64,000 nt of DNA from Aquibacillus albus (GTDB lineage: Bacteria; Bacillota; Bacilli; Bacillales; Amphibacillaceae), in the NCBI RefSeq assembly GCF_016908325.1, contig NZ_JAFBDR010000009.1:1-64000 (forward strand). The letters run 5' to 3'. Below the pieces are notes generated by a model, which was given only the letters and a program-made list of their open reading frames with translations, did no database searches and had not been told where the DNA came from. Made by a program: the position numbers and the translations under genes. Positions 54,796 through 63,734 of the stretch are shown here, in pieces (the first letter of the stretch is position 1; each line of letters opens with the position of its first letter).

Positions 54796-55836
54796 CTACA
54801 TCACATGCACACTCTCAAGTACCTCTTTTACCTTTTGTACACCATCGTCAACATCATCGGCCTTGATGGTAATCGATTGATTAGTTGGGTACTGCTTTCT
54901 TGTATAATCATAAAGAGGATCATAGTAATATTCTAGCAATTGATGAACTGCACTAGAATAATTTTGATTGTGTAGATCATTTTCAATTTCTTTTGCTACT
55001 GGTGTATGAATGCGCTTTTTTATAAGACCATAAGCATGCAAACATTCTTCATGATAGTTCCACGGCTCGTACTCGTCCAATATATTCTTTATCCGTTCTT
55101 CAATTGGCATCTCAACAAATATTTGTAGCCCTTCTTCTTTCGTTTTTCGTAAAAAGTCAGGGAGCATTACTTTTCCAATTCGCTTGCTTTCGGCTTCAAA
55201 TAATACATATGGTGAGTCTATTAAAGGTAGCAAGCGTTCTAGTAATAGTGAATCAAAGGTAGTTTGATTGTGAGGATTCAGGCCAATTTGTCCGAAAATA
55301 GATCCGCGATGATTGGCCATGCCCTCAAGGTCTACTACTGGATACGATTCCTCTTTCAGTTTCTGTAACATTATCGTTTTTCCTGTTCCCGTGTAACCAT
55401 TTAATAGAAAAGCATCGGCTTGAAAATCTATCGTTTCTAATGTATCAACGACCCATTGACGATAAGACCGGAAGCCGCCGTCTAACCGATAAACTGGGAT
55501 ACCGATTAAATCAACTAGAGTTGCTGCCGTTTTACTTCGCATTCCTCCTCGCCAACAGTAAACAACCTTTGGATTAGGGATATCTCTAAATGCTTTTATA
55601 AAGGCTGGCAATTTTTTTGACATGATTTCAAGTCCTCGTTCCTTTGCAGCCTCGGCACTTACTTGCTTATATAATGATCCTACTTCTGCTCTTTCTTCAT
55701 CTGAAAAGACTGGAATATTGATGCTTCCAGGAATAGTGGAATGATTATATTCAGATGGGGAGCGGACATCGATTAAAGCTATTGTTTGATTTTGTTGAAG
55801 ATCTTGTAACTGAGCTAGTTTAATATCTCGAAACAT
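54796..55836 (-). CDS. mnmH: tRNA 2-selenouridine synthase MnmH (SelU)
   Basis: A 346-residue protein with an N-terminal rhodanese domain whose catalytic Cys94 lies in YCWRGGMRS, followed by a P-loop domain with Walker A GYTGTGKT (147-154). MnmH replaces sulfur by selenium, via geranylation, in wobble 2-thiouridine of tRNAs. ATG 55836 follows GAGGTG; the GTG at 55845 lies within the SD. The selenophosphate synthase gene selD is not in this window. Confidence 0.92.
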   Translation of the reverse strand: MFRDIKLAQLQDLQQNQTIALIDVRSPSEYNHSTIPGSINIPVFSDEERAEVGSLYKQVSAEAAKERGLEIMSKKLPAFIKAFRDIPNPKVVYCWRGGMRSKTAATLVDLIGIPVYRLDGGFRSYRQWVVDTLETIDFQADAFLLNGYTGTGKTIMLQKLKEESYPVVDLEGMANHRGSIFGQIGLNPHNQTTFDSLLLERLLPLIDSPYVLFEAESKRIGKVMLPDFLRKTKEEGLQIFVEMPIEERIKNILDEYEPWNYHEECLHAYGLIKKRIHTPVAKEIENDLHNQNYSSAVHQLLEYYYDPLYDYTRKQYPTNQSITIKADDVDDGVQKVKEVLESVHVM

Positions 55837-56102
55837 ACATTTCACCTCATTATAAATTGCGAATCATTCGAGCAGAACTATTAAAAGACGAAATAATGAA
55901 AAGCTGTATCTAATTTCATTCTATCACGTAAAAGGAATATTTAAAAAATTGCTATTTTTCTATCTAGCTGATTTGTTTGTAAATAGAAATAACTGTAGAT
56001 ACTATGAAAAATAAGAGACAAATTAGAAAAACTCGACAACCGTCCCAATTTTATAACGAAAGTCGAAGTTTTAGTTATACTTTCTATCGACTTAACTTAT
56101 AA
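55837..56102. other. Gene-free stretch upstream of mnmH
   Basis: 266 bp of AT-rich sequence. It must contain the mnmH promoter, but no clear -35/-10 pair was found. No reading frame with an SD was seen. Confidence 0.5.
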
Positions 56103-56140
56103 AGCTGAAAGTACAAAAAAGTAGCTTGTTAAAAAAGCTA
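56103..56140 (-). terminator. Terminator of the yhfH/structured-RNA transcript
   Basis: On the minus strand AAGTAGCTT, loop TTTTAAC, AAGCTACTT is followed by TTTTGTACTTT. The plus strand lacks a T run, so the minus direction is favoured. Confidence 0.75.
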
Positions 56141-56150
56141 CTTTGATGAA

Positions 56151-56266
56151 ATGTATCCAGTATGAACAGATAGCTATCCCCCCCGCGCTGAAAATCATTG
56201 TGGGGGATTAACTACCTGTGAATGCTTGGGATCAGCCCATTACTCTGAAACATCAATGGGATACAT
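56151..56266 (-). ncRNA. Candidate structured RNA downstream of yhfH
   Basis: Outer arms ATGTATCC (56151-56158) and GGATACAT (56259-56266) enclose a long hairpin. ACAGATAG (56166-56173) pairs with CTACCTGT (56212-56219), where the one imperfect pair is A:C on the plus strand but G:U on the minus strand. ATCCCCC (56176-56182) pairs with GGGGGAT. A third hairpin CCCATT/AATGGG (56236-56260) competes with the outer stem. A minus-strand terminator follows. No Rfam family was recognised. Confidence 0.45.
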
Positions 56267-56279
56267 CTGGAGTTTTAAT

Positions 56280-56408
56280 TTATCTAGCTGGGTGGTCACA
56301 ATTGTCGCACAAATTGCTATAGCAATCTGCCTTTTCATCAATTGGATTCCCACAATTAAAACACTTCTTTCGAGGTAGGTTTCGGAAAAATTCTAGGACG
56401 TTAACCAA
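56280..56408 (-). CDS. yhfH: YhfH family zinc-finger mini-protein
   Basis: A 42-residue protein, MVNVLEFFRNLPRKK then CFNCG, ADCY and LCDNC: the cysteine layout of the Bacillus YhfH family. It starts with TTG, 6 nt after GGAGGG. Its place next to yhfI, divergently read, and near lplJ matches B. subtilis. Function is unknown; metal binding is inferred from the cysteines. Confidence 0.82.
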   Translation of the reverse strand: MVNVLEFFRNLPRKKCFNCGNPIDEKADCYSNLCDNCDHPAR

Positions 56409-56522
56409 TGTTATCCCTCCATATAACTGTTGTAATTATATTGTATTATAACAACAAAAAATAATCAATAGTCTGTATTAGAACAAACGCCTAATTTTTC
56501 ATATAAAGAAAGGAATGACGTT

Positions 56523-57257
56523 ATGAAATTAACGATTATCGGTTATTGGGGAGCATATCCTGAACAAGGGAGTGCTACCTCCTGCTTTTTACTTGAAAAG
56601 GAAGGATTTAGCTGTTTGATCGATTGCGGTAGTGGAGCATTATCTCGTCTTCCGTCCTTTACACAAATCATGGAGTTAGATGCTGTGATATTATCGCATT
56701 ATCATCATGATCATATTGCTGATATTGGTGTGTTGCAGTACAGCTGGCTTGTTCAGAATTCCATACATCAAACTTCGCAAATATTGCCTATTTATGGACA
56801 TGCAGAGGATCAGGAGGCATTTCAAAAACTAACCCATCAATTTACGAAAGGAATTGCCTATGATCCAAATCAAAAATTAAGGGTAGGGCCTTTTGAATTA
56901 ACGTTTTTGAAAACGAATCATCCAGTACCTTGTTATGCGATGCGTATCACAGATGGTCAACATAAAATTGTTTATACAGCTGATACAAGCTATATGGATG
57001 GACTGATACCATTTAGTAAGGGTGCAGATTTGTTGCTGACAGAGTGTAGCTTTTATGAAGATCAAGATGGGACTAATGCTGGACATTTGAATAGTAAACA
57101 ATGTGCCGAAATTGCAAAAAGAGCAGAAGTAAACGAAATGATATTAAGTCATCATCCACACTTTGGAGATCGCCGACAATTGATTCATCAATCAATGAAG
57201 TACTTTGATGGTCCTGTTCTACTAGCAGAAGAAGGTCTTGTGTGGCAATCATATTAA
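56523..57257 (+). CDS. yhfI: MBL-fold metallohydrolase YhfI
   Basis: A 244-residue metallo-beta-lactamase-fold protein. The first metal motif HYHHDH gives His59, His61, Asp63 and His64; NHPVPCYAMRI, ADTSYMD and LSHHPHFGD are later ligand regions. It resembles RNase Z-like or phosphodiesterase-type hydrolases; the substrate is unknown. SD AAAGGAATG precedes the ATG. It is followed 80 bp later by lplJ, as in B. subtilis. Confidence 0.88.
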   Translation: MKLTIIGYWGAYPEQGSATSCFLLEKEGFSCLIDCGSGALSRLPSFTQIMELDAVILSHYHHDHIADIGVLQYSWLVQNSIHQTSQILPIYGHAEDQEAFQKLTHQFTKGIAYDPNQKLRVGPFELTFLKTNHPVPCYAMRITDGQHKIVYTADTSYMDGLIPFSKGADLLLTECSFYEDQDGTNAGHLNSKQCAEIAKRAEVNEMILSHHPHFGDRRQLIHQSMKYFDGPVLLAEEGLVWQSY

Positions 57258-57337
57258 ACGATGAAAATTGCCTCGATTAGTAGTATCTATTATACTTACT
57301 ATGAAATATCTCGTTTACTAAAAGGAGCGTTTTTATC

Positions 57338-58333
57338 GTGAAGTTTATCGATCATGAAGGAATAACAGATCCGCATATTAATTTAGCGATTGAAGAATAC
57401 GTGTTGAAAAATTTTGGGGAAGAAGACACATATTTACTATTCTATATTAATGAACCGTCAATTATTATTGGTAAAAACCAAAATACAATTGAGGAAATTA
57501 ATACGAACTATGTAGAGGATAACGGCATTCACGTTGTACGTCGGTTATCTGGTGGTGGAGCAGTATACCATGACTTAGGTAACTTAAACTTTAGCTTTAT
57601 TACGAAGGATGACGGTGACAGCTTTCACAATTTTGCTAAATTCACACAGCCAGTTGTAGAAGCGTTGAAGGAACTAGGTGTACCAGCTGAATTAAAAGGA
57701 AGAAATGACCTTGTCGCTGATGGTCGAAAAATTTCCGGAAATGCCCAATTCACCACACGTGGTCGTATGTTTAGTCACGGTACGTTAATGTTTGATTCTG
57801 AGATTGAACACGTCGTATCTGCTTTGAATGTGAAAACAGAAAAAATTAAGTCTAAAGGAATTAAATCAATTCGTAGTCGTGTTGCAAATATTTCAGAGTT
57901 CATGGATGAAAAAATAACGATGGATGCTTTTAAGGATCATATTTTAAAATACATTTTTAATGTCGATGATATAAATAACGTTCCACAATACAAATTAACG
58001 GAGCAAGACTGGGAAAATATTCATCAGCTTTCAAAAGAACGTTATCAGCAGTGGGACTGGAATTACGGAAAATCTCCAAAATTTAACATTCAGCACTCGC
58101 ATAAATTCGATGCTGGCTTAGTAGATGTTCGCCTAGATGTAGATAAAGGGATTATTAAAAACTGTAAAATCTATGGTGACTTCTTTGGTGTAGGAGATAT
58201 TTCGGTCCTTGAGGAAAAGCTAAAGGATGTTCGTTATGAGCGTCAATCCATTGAAGATGCGCTAAATGAAATCGATGTTCCGCATTATCTAGGAAAAATC
58301 TCAAAAGAAGATTTCATTCATCTAATATATTAA
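57338..58333 (+). CDS. lplJ: Lipoate-protein ligase LplJ
   Basis: A 331-residue enzyme that attaches free lipoate to E2 and GcvH lipoyl domains using ATP. RRLSGGGAVYHDLGNLNFSF is the family signature for lipoyl-AMP binding, and GRKISGNAQ carries the catalytic lysine. A C-terminal accessory domain (about 250-331) is present. It starts with GTG after AAAGGAG. Confidence 0.94.
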   Translation: MKFIDHEGITDPHINLAIEEYVLKNFGEEDTYLLFYINEPSIIIGKNQNTIEEINTNYVEDNGIHVVRRLSGGGAVYHDLGNLNFSFITKDDGDSFHNFAKFTQPVVEALKELGVPAELKGRNDLVADGRKISGNAQFTTRGRMFSHGTLMFDSEIEHVVSALNVKTEKIKSKGIKSIRSRVANISEFMDEKITMDAFKDHILKYIFNVDDINNVPQYKLTEQDWENIHQLSKERYQQWDWNYGKSPKFNIQHSHKFDAGLVDVRLDVDKGIIKNCKIYGDFFGVGDISVLEEKLKDVRYERQSIEDALNEIDVPHYLGKISKEDFIHLIY

Positions 58334-58427
58334 TTCTTTTAGTATGGAGGTTGATTAGAATGTCAGCCTCTTCCTTTTTCACTTTCAAAGCATATATAAT
58401 AATCCTGCTGATGAATTAGAGGTGCCT

Positions 58428-59609
58428 ATGAAAAAGATCATTGTTGCTTATTTCATTTATTTGATCATTATTTGGAGCTATTTTTTATATTTCTATCCTT
58501 TACAGTCATTTAGTAATTCTAATTATGCGGCATTTGCCCATGCGGTATATTTTTCAAAGTTACCGATGGAATGGATATTACTCTATGGATTATATAAAAG
58601 TGTGTCGGGCAGGACGTTGCTGGAAAAACTCCAGGCAAGTGCTAGATTAGAATGGTTGAAAGTAGTTCTTTTTTCATTAGTTGTCGTTGTTCTATACGGG
58701 TTGATACGATTTCCTTTTAATCTATTATGGTATAGAAAAACGCACATCGAAGGTACTAGCCGTCAGCCGTTTCATGATTGGCTTTTTGAAATGAGCTTAG
58801 ATTTAATGTTTTACTGGGTTATCCTTTCACTAGGTTTAGTCGTTATACGGTTATTTATGGCGAAATTTAATCGGATGTGGTGGTTTTTCTTATGGCTGGT
58901 TGTCCTTCCAGCGACTGTGTTCGTTGTTTACATTCAACCAGTTTGGATTGATCCATTATATGAAGATTACAATGAGATGGAAGAGGGTCCGTTGAAAAGC
59001 AAAATTGAATCGTTTGTTGATCAAGTAGGTTTAGAAGATGCGACACTGCTACAAGTAAACATGAGTGAGAAAGTAACTACCTTTAATGCATACGTAACTG
59101 GTATTTTCGGAAATGCTCGGATTGTTCTATGGGATACAACTCTGAATGGTATGGAGCAAGATGAGATTATGTTTATCCTTGCTCATGAAATTGGCCACTA
59201 TGTGAAACATCATGTCTATTTGGGAGTAGCAGGTTATTTAGTGTTTAGTTTTTTCTTGTTTTATTTAGGAGCTTTCATCTATCGTCGGATCCTTCGTAGT
59301 CATTCGAAATTTAGTAATCAACGGGATTTACGAGTTATTCCTTTACTTTTACTGACGGTTTCGTTGCTGTCGACCGCTGCGCAACCGATATCGATGTATG
59401 TTTCCAGGGAGATCGAACGTTCTGCAGATGAATATGCGATTGCGCATACGGAAAATTTAGATTCCGCAATACAAAGCTATCAACGACTAGCGATTCAGTC
59501 AAAGAGCGACATAAATCCAGTATTTTGGGTCAAGTGGATACGATACAGTCATCCTCCAACGCTGGAAAGAATGGAACTTGTCGAACAAGAGAGGATGAAA
59601 CGGGAATAA
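58428..59609 (+). CDS. yhfN: M48 family zinc metalloprotease YhfN
   Basis: A 393-residue integral membrane protease of the Ste24/HtpX type. About five helices surround the catalytic HEIGHYVKHH (near 255), and the downstream glutamate lies in REIERSADEYA. It should cut membrane or misfolded proteins. ATG 58428 follows AGAGGTG; a GTG at 58422 is also in frame. It matches B. subtilis YhfN in place and size. Confidence 0.9.
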   Translation: MKKIIVAYFIYLIIIWSYFLYFYPLQSFSNSNYAAFAHAVYFSKLPMEWILLYGLYKSVSGRTLLEKLQASARLEWLKVVLFSLVVVVLYGLIRFPFNLLWYRKTHIEGTSRQPFHDWLFEMSLDLMFYWVILSLGLVVIRLFMAKFNRMWWFFLWLVVLPATVFVVYIQPVWIDPLYEDYNEMEEGPLKSKIESFVDQVGLEDATLLQVNMSEKVTTFNAYVTGIFGNARIVLWDTTLNGMEQDEIMFILAHEIGHYVKHHVYLGVAGYLVFSFFLFYLGAFIYRRILRSHSKFSNQRDLRVIPLLLLTVSLLSTAAQPISMYVSREIERSADEYAIAHTENLDSAIQSYQRLAIQSKSDINPVFWVKWIRYSHPPTLERMELVEQERMKRE

Positions 59610-59639
59610 AAAAGCCTTTAACTTCACTTGCAAGCTAGA

Positions 59640-60095
59640 TTAGTCGGGCTTCTTATATGTGACTAAGTCTTCTTCATTTGAAATGTATAAGGGATGCTCA
59701 GGACGGTATGGAATTAAGTGTAATCTTTCAAGCTTGTGAAAACTGACTTTTTTGTATGGATCACCTGATATAACAGGTAACTCGTCTGTTTGCATGATGT
59801 AATCATCTACAGCCTTCTGTATCATGTCTAAGTCTAGCGCTTGTTGATAATCTTGTTCTTCAAAAATGTCATAAGTTTCTTTCGACATATAGTACTTTTT
59901 TCTGGGTATTCCTTTTAAATACGGGGCTAATAGCTTGTAATCGAGACTTAAATCTTCGTTTACAATAATTCCTAGAGGAACACCATCTGGTAATTGTAAA
60001 CTGTATTCTTGAATTGCTTTTTTTAATTCTGACAAAGAGATGTCTTTTACTTGATAATCTTCTTGTTTTTTTTGTAGCTTTCTTTTTTTCCACAT
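59640..60095 (-). CDS. Hypothetical protein (possibly DUF3939-like)
   Basis: A 151-residue soluble protein. A Lys-rich start (MWKKRKLQKKQEDYQ) is followed by mixed helix and strand with GVPLGIIVNEDLSLDYKLLAPYLKGIPRKKYYMSKETYDIFEE. No catalytic motif or membrane segment is seen. A DUF3939 match is recalled with low certainty. SD AAGGAGG precedes the ATG. It is convergent with yhfN. Confidence 0.7.
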   Translation of the reverse strand: MWKKRKLQKKQEDYQVKDISLSELKKAIQEYSLQLPDGVPLGIIVNEDLSLDYKLLAPYLKGIPRKKYYMSKETYDIFEEQDYQQALDLDMIQKAVDDYIMQTDELPVISGDPYKKVSFHKLERLHLIPYRPEHPLYISNEEDLVTYKKPD

Positions 60096-60416
60096 AAATA
60101 GTTGACCTCCTTATTTTTATTATAGAGGATGTTAAAACAGTCACCAAATAATACGTTACTATTAATCTGCTCTCAATCTGAGTAAGAAAACATCGGTTTT
60201 GCTATTATCCATGAAGAACTTTTGGATGATCCCCTCCGATTTTCGTCAAATTTCAACAAATAACCTGTATATAATTAACTTTTTTACAATATTTACAAAA
60301 AAATCCATAGAAAAATATTCCATTTTTACATTGGTTATGGTACCTTAGTATTAGTCTATTGCTCCCTTGGTGATAGGTTATTGCTCCTTATTATATGAAA
60401 AAGGAATGATGAAAAG
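60096..60416. promoter_or_regulatory. comK upstream control region
   Basis: 321 bp of strongly AT-rich sequence, with A and T tracts such as GAAAAATATTCCATTTTT. B. subtilis comK is controlled here by ComK itself and several repressors. No exact AAAA-N5-TTTT ComK half-box was found; the closest has seven bases between the tracts. TTTACA with a GTATTA 17 bp on could be the promoter. Confidence 0.4.
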
Positions 60417-60926
60417 TTGTTAAACGATATCCGGTTAAATTATGAAGTAACTCCTCTGACCTTAGCAGTATTAGCAGAACAAGTAGATGGTCGGTACATA
60501 TCCCGAATTATGGAAGATGATGAAACCTTCTATGCCAGACAATCTCCAAGTAGGGTAATGGACCTAGCATGCAAATTCTTTGGAAGTAGCCTTAAAGGAA
60601 GACAAGAAGGGACAAAGGATATTTGCGGAATTACACACAAAGCACCAATTTCTATCGATCCTTTAAGTGGAATGTATTTCTTCCCAACTTCATCTCCTCA
60701 GAGTCTTAATTGTTCATGGATTTCTCACTCACATATTGAAAAAATTCTGAAAGCCCCTGATCGACATACCACCATCCTCTTTAAGAATGGAAGTACGGTC
60801 ACAGTAAAGGTTTCCTACGGTTCATTAATGAATCAACTTCAGCGTACAGCACAATTTCGCTATTCATTAGATAAACGCATTAAGGATCTATTTAAAACTG
60901 ATAAAGTCGCAGAGCCCTTCAATTAA
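60417..60926 (+). CDS. comK: Competence transcription factor ComK
   Basis: A 169-residue protein that matches ComK through the core: YEVTPLTLAVLAEQVDGR, CKFFGSSLKGRQEGTKDICGITHKAPISIDP and CSWISHSHIEK. ComK is the master activator of DNA-uptake genes. B. subtilis ComK has 192 residues; this one lacks most of the C-terminal tail needed there for MecA/ClpCP control. It starts with TTG after AAAGGAATG; an ATG nearby is out of frame. Position before the yhj-sipV genes matches B. subtilis. Confidence 0.9.
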   Translation: MLNDIRLNYEVTPLTLAVLAEQVDGRYISRIMEDDETFYARQSPSRVMDLACKFFGSSLKGRQEGTKDICGITHKAPISIDPLSGMYFFPTSSPQSLNCSWISHSHIEKILKAPDRHTTILFKNGSTVTVKVSYGSLMNQLQRTAQFRYSLDKRIKDLFKTDKVAEPFN

Positions 60927-61286
60927 TGATAATGCTTTATGAAATGGAGTACTTGTTCGACGATCTTCAAAGGAGCTAAGATCTAATCATCATGCTATAC
61001 TCACTAAGTTTCACCATCGGGGGTAAAGACTAGAGCGAAAAATTCCAAGAGCACAAAACAGATGCCAAGCTATTTGGCATCTGTTTTGTTTTACTTTCAG
61101 AATTTATCGATTGAAAGCAAATTGAATGCTAATGCTTTCCCCCATTAGCAATTGCACTCCAGATTTTGTCGATTTTTCTAGCAGATTAATGAAAACATAT
61201 AAATGTATGTTTAAAATCATTTATTTTGATGAAAAATATGTTAATAAATAGAAACATGTCGGAGCAACTATGAAAGGAGCATCATT
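60927..61286. other. Gap after comK with a terminator
   Basis: 360 bp. ACAGATGCCAA pairs with TTGGCATCTGT at 61058-61084 and is followed by TTTGTTTT, about 130 bp after comK. No reading frame with an SD was seen in the rest. Confidence 0.6.
61056..61092 (+). terminator. Terminator downstream of comK
   Basis: ACAGATGCCAA, loop GCTAT, TTGGCATCTGT, then TTTGTTTT. Confidence 0.85.
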
Positions 61287-61697
61287 TTGGAGGCATTGAC
61301 AAATCTTTTCGAGGAACATTCCTTATTGGGGATATTAGCTATTATAGTCGTAGCTTCCATTATCGTTAGTATTGTAAAGTCATTATTTAAAATGGCTATG
61401 ACAATTGCGGTCATCGGATTGGTTTTAGTTGTATTTTTTAATGTTAATCCACAGCAATTAATTGATAAAGGGAAAAGTTTAACAAATACTGGTACGGAGT
61501 TAATTGAGGGTGATTTAGACCCGTCTATCATCACAAAGCTAACAGAAAGTGAATTTTTTATTAAAGAAGAAAATGGGGAAAAAATTTTTGAAATTGAATC
61601 TTTGGGAATAAGATATAGTCTCAATGATTTTTTTGGAAAGCTGTATGATGAGCGACAAAAAGAAATTGGCGAACTGGAAGACATGATAGATGAATAA
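61287..61697 (+). CDS. Small membrane-anchored protein, unknown function
   Basis: A 136-residue protein. Two adjacent hydrophobic segments (LLGILAIIVVASIIVSIV and MAMTIAVIGLVLVVFFNV) form a hairpin, followed by an acidic soluble tail (about 60-136). It starts with TTG, 9 nt after AAAGGAG. No family was recognised. It is convergent with yhjD and shares a bidirectional terminator. Confidence 0.75.
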   Translation: MEALTNLFEEHSLLGILAIIVVASIIVSIVKSLFKMAMTIAVIGLVLVVFFNVNPQQLIDKGKSLTNTGTELIEGDLDPSIITKLTESEFFIKEENGEKIFEIESLGIRYSLNDFFGKLYDERQKEIGELEDMIDE

Positions 61698-61726
61698 AAA
61701 AGAGCGTGATCGAACGCTCTTTTTTA
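61695..61726. terminator. Bidirectional terminator
   Basis: AAAAAAGAGCGT pairs with ACGCTCTTTTTT. Confidence 0.88.
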
Positions 61727-61732
61727 CACGTG

Positions 61733-62137
61733 CTATTTTTCAACGTGAGAGACTGCAAGTGCTTTTTTCATAAGCTCCTGTAATAGGACTTCTACTTTTT
61801 TACGGATTGCTGGATTGAAATAATTTCTTTTTTCTTCTCTCCCTTTACATAGAAAGAGAAATGAGGAAAAAGAGTCATTTTTATCTAAGGTTATTACTTG
61901 AAGTTGCTTTTGAGTCATTTTTTTGCGCAACTCTCTTCTTTCGGTTGTTGCTGCATATTCCATTTTATTAAGAAGTTCGATGAAAGGCTCTTTAATTTTA
62001 AAGGTTGTTCCCTTCTCGATGTGTTGAATGTCTCGTTGAATGACGACGATTGCCATGGATAGGAATAAAAAACGAGAAGCTAAATGATATTCTTCTTCGC
62101 TGAGATAACGCAATTGTTTTTCCTCCTTAACGAACAT
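61733..62137 (-). CDS. yhjD: YhjD-like protein of unknown function
   Basis: A 134-residue soluble, helix-rich protein (LSEEEYHLASRFLFLSMAIVVIQRDIQHIEKG). The assignment rests on size and on gene order (comK, yhjD, yhjE, sipV) as in B. subtilis. No catalytic motif is visible. SD AAGGAGG lies upstream of the ATG. It is divergent from yhjE. Confidence 0.7.
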   Translation of the reverse strand: MFVKEEKQLRYLSEEEYHLASRFLFLSMAIVVIQRDIQHIEKGTTFKIKEPFIELLNKMEYAATTERRELRKKMTQKQLQVITLDKNDSFSSFLFLCKGREEKRNYFNPAIRKKVEVLLQELMKKALAVSHVEK

Positions 62138-62286
62138 ATGTTCTATTATACATTATTTATATGCAAATGAAAACAAAAAATGACGGAATTTAAATAAAGT
62201 TTAACAATAGGCAATTTTCTTTGTTTACTTTAAAATGAAATTAGAAAAACTAAAAAGGCTTAGCGTTTCAAGAGGAGTTATGAGGC

Positions 62287-62958
62287 ATGTATTTATTTAA
62301 TATTAATATTGAAAATATGGATATATCTGATATACAAGAATTAATTGAGGATAATAGGTTCGATGATTTAATGATTCAACTGCTTAAAAGCTATGAAAGC
62401 TTAGGCCCGATACCGGGATTTGCTCTTCCTTTTATTGAAGCTTTCCTTCCTTTCTTGCCATTAGTTGTTTTTGTTATGACAAACGCAGCTGCATATGGGT
62501 TACTCGAAGGATTTTTATTATCTTGGATTGGTGCTAGTGGCGGAGCTATTTGCGTATTTATAATTGTAAGGAAGTTGGGTGAAAAACGATTTTTTGTATG
62601 GATCCGAAGAAACAAACAAGTAAAGCGTGTCACTACTTGGTTAGAAAAACATGGGTTTGGTCCACTTTTTTTACTGATGTGTTTCCCGTTTTCTCCATCA
62701 GCGATTATTAACATTGTGGCGGGACTATCGAAAATAAGCTTTCAACAGTTTGTGTTAGCAGTGTTGCTGGGAAAATCAGTTATGATTTTTACCATTTCCT
62801 ATATTGGAGATAGCATCATGTCGTTTGCCCAAAATCCAGTAAAAACTATTGTGGTAGCAGTCGGAATTGTGATGTTTTGGGTAATTGGAAAATATGTAGA
62901 AAAGCGCTTACAAAAAAGGACGAGCAAACAAGCCCATTTTGATGCAAAAGAGGATTAA
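62287..62958 (+). CDS. yhjE: VTT (TVP38/TMEM64) domain membrane protein YhjE
   Basis: A 223-residue membrane protein. The SNARE-associated/VTT domain has about six helices, including GAICVFIIVRKLGEKRF, and FPFSPSAIINIVAGLSKISFQQFVLAVLLGKS is the family signature. Related DedA/VTT proteins move lipids or help keep the proton gradient. SD AAGAGGAG precedes the ATG. It lies 56 bp before sipV, so the two may be co-transcribed. Confidence 0.88.
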   Translation: MYLFNINIENMDISDIQELIEDNRFDDLMIQLLKSYESLGPIPGFALPFIEAFLPFLPLVVFVMTNAAAYGLLEGFLLSWIGASGGAICVFIIVRKLGEKRFFVWIRRNKQVKRVTTWLEKHGFGPLFLLMCFPFSPSAIINIVAGLSKISFQQFVLAVLLGKSVMIFTISYIGDSIMSFAQNPVKTIVVAVGIVMFWVIGKYVEKRLQKRTSKQAHFDAKED

Positions 62959-63014
62959 AATTCCATTTTTCGTGGTAAAATGGATATACATAGATACCTT
63001 TGGAGGAAAAAATT

Positions 63015-63563
63015 ATGAAAAAGGTAAAAGTTTGGTCGATCATTCGGGTGGTAACCATTGCGGTGCTGTTAGCTGTATTTTTTCGTTCTTATTTATTTGC
63101 CAGTTATGTAGTGGATGGTAAATCAATGGAACCTACATTGTATGACGGAAACCTACTAATGGTAAACAAAGTGATTTACGGCATTAAAGATATCAGCAGG
63201 TTTGATGTGATTGTATTTCATGCGAATGAAGAAGAAGATTATGTAAAACGTGTAATTGGTCAACCAGGAGACCATATTGAATATAAAGATGATCAATTGT
63301 ATTTAAATGGGGATGCAATAGAAGAAAGGTATTTAGATCCTTATCGCACAAACGATGGCGAGTTGCTAACGAACGACTTCACATTAGAGGAAGTTACCGG
63401 TGAAATGCAAGTCCCTGAGGGAAAGATATTTGTGATGGGGGATAACCGTAGAGAGAGTTTGGATAGCAGGGCGTTTGGTTTTGTTAATATAGAAACGGTT
63501 GTAGGCAAAGTTGATGTTCGGTATTGGCCATTCTCAGAATTAGCCATTAATTTTGTGAAGTAA
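63015..63563 (+). CDS. sipV: Signal peptidase I SipV type
   Basis: A 182-residue membrane protease. One N-terminal helix is followed by the catalytic Ser37 in DGKSMEPTL and Lys78 in DYVKRVIGQPGD; GDNRRESLDSRAFG is the last conserved box. It removes signal peptides from secreted proteins. ATG 63015 is 8 nt after TTTGGAGG; a TTG at 63000 is in frame but inside the SD. Position after yhjE matches B. subtilis SipV. Confidence 0.93.
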   Translation: MKKVKVWSIIRVVTIAVLLAVFFRSYLFASYVVDGKSMEPTLYDGNLLMVNKVIYGIKDISRFDVIVFHANEEEDYVKRVIGQPGDHIEYKDDQLYLNGDAIEERYLDPYRTNDGELLTNDFTLEEVTGEMQVPEGKIFVMGDNRRESLDSRAFGFVNIETVVGKVDVRYWPFSELAINFVK

Positions 63564-63572
63564 ATACATTTA

Positions 63573-63614
63573 GATGAAAGAGTGAACCCCAGTGTGTGGA
63601 TTCTCTCTTTTTTT
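63573..63614 (+). terminator. Terminator of sipV
   Basis: AGAGTGAACCCC pairs imperfectly with TGGATTCTCTCT, followed by a T run. Confidence 0.7.
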
Positions 63615-63734
63615 ATTTCTTTTCTAAATCTTTCTCTGAAAAGGAATCACATTGATGCAGCTAAAAAGTGGGATTACATATTTTGTAAGAACCGAGGGAA
63701 ACTAGTATTAAGAATACATATAAAGGAGTAATAT

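Noticed and set aside
60280-60330. Exact ComK box upstream of comK
   Set aside because: A and T tracts are present, but their spacing is seven rather than five, so only an AT-rich control region is claimed.
61268-61684. 138-codon minus-strand frame opposite the small membrane protein gene at 61287
   Set aside because: It begins without an SD and crosses the real gene and its terminator side. The plus-strand frame has AAAGGAG and a hairpin-membrane layout.
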